A DNA stretch of 18,175 bases from Pseudomonadota bacterium (lineage in GTDB: Bacteria > Pseudomonadota > Alphaproteobacteria > Sphingomonadales > Sphingomonadaceae), in NCBI GenBank assembly GCA_023417515.1, contig JAEZFL010000015.1:1-18175 (forward strand), given 5' to 3'. Under the pieces are notes generated by a model that saw nothing but the letters and a program-made list of their open reading frames with translations, was not told where the DNA came from and did no database searches. The translations under genes were made by a program, and so were the position numbers. Below, piece after piece: positions 16,207 to 18,175 of this stretch; the first letter of the stretch is position 1, and every line of letters starts with the position of its first letter.

Positions 16207-18040
16207 AGCGCCCCGCCACTTGGGTCGGCCGCAGCAGCACGCTTTCCGGCCTTCCCCGCCGCGCCGCACTGAGCAGGGCAAGGGCTTCCGCCACCTGGCC
16301 GCGGCGGAACAGCGTCCAGCCCAGCGTCTCGGCGGTGGCGGGGTTGGCCGGCGCCAGGGTCCAGGCGCGGCGAGCGTAGAGATAGGCGAGATCGTCGTCG
16401 CCCGCGCCGCCATGGGCCCAGGCGAGATTGTTGAGCAAGGTGGCGTCGCCATTGCCGATCCGCTCGCGCAGCCGTTCGTAGCGGGCGGCGGCTTCGTCCC
16501 ACCGGCCGGTCAGCAAGGCGCGGCGGGCGAGCATCGACTGGGCGGTGAGGTTGCGCGGGTTCTGGCTTGCGAACAGCCGCAGCACGCCGTCGGCCGCCTG
16601 CGGCCGGCCCGAGCGCTCGAGCGCGTGGACCAGCCTGACCGCGGTCGGTTCGGTGAAAGCGATGTTGGCGGCGCGGCGATAGGACTCGGCGGCGCCGGCC
16701 GGGTCGCCGCGTGCCGCCATGACGTCACCGACGAGGAGATGGGCGTCGGCCGCGCCGGGCATCGCGGCCTGGAGCGCCTGCGCGCGCTGCAGGGCCTGGT
16801 CGAGATCGCCGGCGACGAGGAGCTGGCCCACCGCCCGCACGTCCGGGTGCGACGAGTCCGACCACAGCCAGCCAGGCGCCGAAGCTTGCTGCGGCCGCTG
16901 TGCGCGGGCGCGATATTGGGCGGCGAGCGGGCCATTGCCCTGGCGGTCGAGCGCGGCGGCGACGAGGCTCAGCGTGTAGCTGTCGGCGTCGGGACGGTCG
17001 GCGATGACCCGCGCCGCCTCGATCGCCCCGGACGGGTCGCCCATGTTGAGTCGGGCGGCGGCGAGCAGCCGGCGGGCCTTGAGATTGCCCGGCTGTTCCT
17101 CGACCAGCCGAGCGAGGCGCTGGGCCGCGCCCTCATAATCCTCCGCCTCGTAAGCGAGCACCGCGCTCAGCATCATTCCGGCGGGCATCCGGTCGTAGGC
17201 GCTGCGAGTGCGGGCGTAGAGGGTGCGGGCGAGCGGGTACATGCGCGCGCGCGCCGCGAGCGTGGCCTGCAGGAAATAGGGCAAAGGATGGCCGGGCGCG
17301 AGCGCGAGGGCGGCGCGGCTGTCGGCAACCATCGCGGTCATTCGGCCGAGGTCGCCATTGGTGCTGGCCCGTTCCAGCAAGGCGGCGAGATTGCCGGGGT
17401 CGACCTCCAGCGCCCGGTCGAACCAGGGGATGGCGGCGGCGAGGCCATATTGGCTGCGGGTCAATTCGCCGCGCATCAGGAGGGCGCCCGAATCGCGCGG
17501 ATTGGCGGCGACGGCGCGGTCGGCGGCGACGAGCGCCGGGCCGAGGTCCCCGATCGAGCGGCGGAAACGGGCGATGTCGAGCCACGCGGCGCTGTCGTTG
17601 GGGTCCGCGGCGACGGCGCGGTCGAAGGCCTGCATCGCGGCGAGCTGGTCGCCGGCGGCGAGCAAGGCGAGGCCGGTGACTCGGGCGGCATAAGCCTGAT
17701 GCTCGGGGGCTGCCTGGGCGGCGAGCTCCATCGCTCCGCGCGGATCGCCTTGGAGCAATCGGGCATGGGCCATGAGGTGGCGAAGGTCGGCCGGCGCCGC
17801 GCCGTTCTGCCGCGCCCGGGTCAGCTCGGCCTCGGCGGCGACTCCGTCGCCGCGATCGAGGAACAGGCGCGCCTGCATCAGCCGCGCGGGGACATGGTCC
17901 GGCTCGGCCTGGAGCACGTTCATGAAGGCGATCCGCGCCTCGCGCATGCGCCCGTCGCGATAGGCGGTGACGCCGGCTTCGTAGGATTGTTCAGGCGTCG
18001 GCGCGGAGCAGGCGGCTAAGGCCAGGGTGAGGACGGCCAC
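16205..18040 (-). CDS. TPR-repeat lipoprotein
   Basis: 611-residue protein with a lipobox (VAVLTLALAAC, lipidated Cys at ~11) and tetratricopeptide repeats along almost all its length, so probably anchored in a membrane and facing the periplasm as a scaffold. Seen: repeated helix pairs with A/G at the packing positions and D/NP turns (AVAADPNDSAAWLDIARF, AVAANPRDSGALLMRGEL, ALEVDPGNLAALLERAS), and a canonical last repeat (WTLAPANPATAETLGWTLF). TPR lipoproteins of this size occur with exopolysaccharide export and outer-membrane assembly systems, but no such neighbour is visible here. Start: GTG 18040 lies 7 nt after AGGGAGG; TTG 18043 is also possible. The signal n-region is very short from either start. 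It lies beside a palindromic repeat that supplies its ribosome site. Confidence 0.85.
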   Translation of the reverse strand: MAVLTLALAACSAPTPEQSYEAGVTAYRDGRMREARIAFMNVLQAEPDHVPARLMQARLFLDRGDGVAAEAELTRARQNGAAPADLRHLMAHARLLQGDPRGAMELAAQAAPEHQAYAARVTGLALLAAGDQLAAMQAFDRAVAADPNDSAAWLDIARFRRSIGDLGPALVAADRAVAANPRDSGALLMRGELTRSQYGLAAAIPWFDRALEVDPGNLAALLERASTNGDLGRMTAMVADSRAALALAPGHPLPYFLQATLAARARMYPLARTLYARTRSAYDRMPAGMMLSAVLAYEAEDYEGAAQRLARLVEEQPGNLKARRLLAAARLNMGDPSGAIEAARVIADRPDADSYTLSLVAAALDRQGNGPLAAQYRARAQRPQQASAPGWLWSDSSHPDVRAVGQLLVAGDLDQALQRAQALQAAMPGAADAHLLVGDVMAARGDPAGAAESYRRAANIAFTEPTAVRLVHALERSGRPQAADGVLRLFASQNPRNLTAQSMLARRALLTGRWDEAAARYERLRERIGNGDATLLNNLAWAHGGAGDDDLAYLYARRAWTLAPANPATAETLGWTLFRRGQVAEALALLSAARRGRPESVLLRPTQVAGR

Positions 18041-18048
18041 CAAAAATC

Positions 18049-18120
18049 CTCCCTGTCGCCGAAGGCGATGGGGAGGGGGACCGTCCGCCGAAACGTAGTG
18101 AAGGCGGATGGTGGAGGGGC
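18049..18120. repeat. Paired palindromic repeat upstream of the TPR gene
   Basis: Two adjoining imperfect hairpins: CTCCCTGTCGCC / GGCGATGGGGAG (18049-18075) and CCGTCCGCC / GGCGGATGG (18081-18111), followed by TGGAGGGGC. The sequence style matches an intergenic repeat I recall as widespread in sphingomonad genomes. On the minus strand its end provides the AGGGAGG used as ribosome site for the TPR lipoprotein gene. Confidence 0.65.
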
Positions 18121-18143
18121 TGTTCGAGACTCGCGCCGGGGCC

Positions 18144-18175
18144 CACCCCCCCCCGGCGGGGGGCCCCCCCCCCCC
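18144..18175. other. C/G homopolymer run at the end of the window
   Basis: The last ~30 bases are almost only runs of C and G (C tract, GGCGGGGGG, then C to the end). This differs from everything before it and is best read as a sequencing or assembly artefact at a contig end, so nothing should be inferred from it. Confidence 0.7.

Overview
The window reads as a high-GC alphaproteobacterial chromosome segment, most likely from the order Sphingomonadales (a Sphingomonas or Sphingosinicella-like genus). This rests on the wording of AcnA and of the long-chain polyprenyl diphosphate synthase, the membrane LuxR / VOC / DUF4199 cluster, and the CTCCC...GGGAG palindromic repeats between genes. The assignment comes from recalled family patterns, not from a search. 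No tRNA, rRNA, CRISPR array, transposase or phage gene was seen. The last ~30 bases are a C/G homopolymer run that looks like a contig-end artefact.

Region 1 (29-3358, minus strand): aconitase AcnA, which carries an unusual hydrophilic insertion of about 25-30 residues. Upstream lie two small genes. One is a 58-residue coiled-coil protein that appears to start at ATT behind a good Shine-Dalgarno. The other is a 56-residue protein with a CPVC motif.

Region 2 (3469-4657): a type II toxin-antitoxin locus of the MqsR/MqsA family on the plus strand, with a perfect palindrome placed exactly between a plausible -35 and -10. The antitoxin has lost all the zinc-binding cysteines of E. coli MqsA. It converges on a lower-GC gene for a zinc-ribbon, two-helix membrane protein, and the two share a CTAG stop overlap. 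Region 2 looks like a small accessory insert between housekeeping genes.

Region 3 (4782-9146, minus strand): a colinear run of a secreted PepSY-domain protein, an OmpR/PhoP-type response regulator, a sensor histidine kinase, a Spo0M (arrestin-fold) protein and a long-chain (ubiquinone side chain) polyprenyl diphosphate synthase. The last gaps are only 19 and 8 nt. A PAP2-type phosphatase diverges at 9307, and the gap between it and the PepSY gene holds an 11-bp-period direct repeat that could be a response-regulator box.

Region 4 (9931-11406, minus strand): a membrane-anchored LuxR-type regulator, a VOC/glyoxalase-fold protein and a DUF4199 membrane protein.

Region 5 (11486-16077, plus strand): a probable hotdog-fold protein with a CFVCGP motif, a secreted amidohydrolase, a DUF523/TudS-like protein and an ABC-F ATPase of the Uup type, with gaps of 33 nt or less and one stop/start overlap.

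Region 6 (16205-18040, minus strand): a large TPR lipoprotein converging on Uup across a composite palindromic element. Its start abuts another such repeat. The items most worth follow-up are the MqsRA operator/antitoxin pair, the ATT-start small gene, the AcnA insertion, and the coupling of a two-component system to Spo0M and prenyl diphosphate synthesis.
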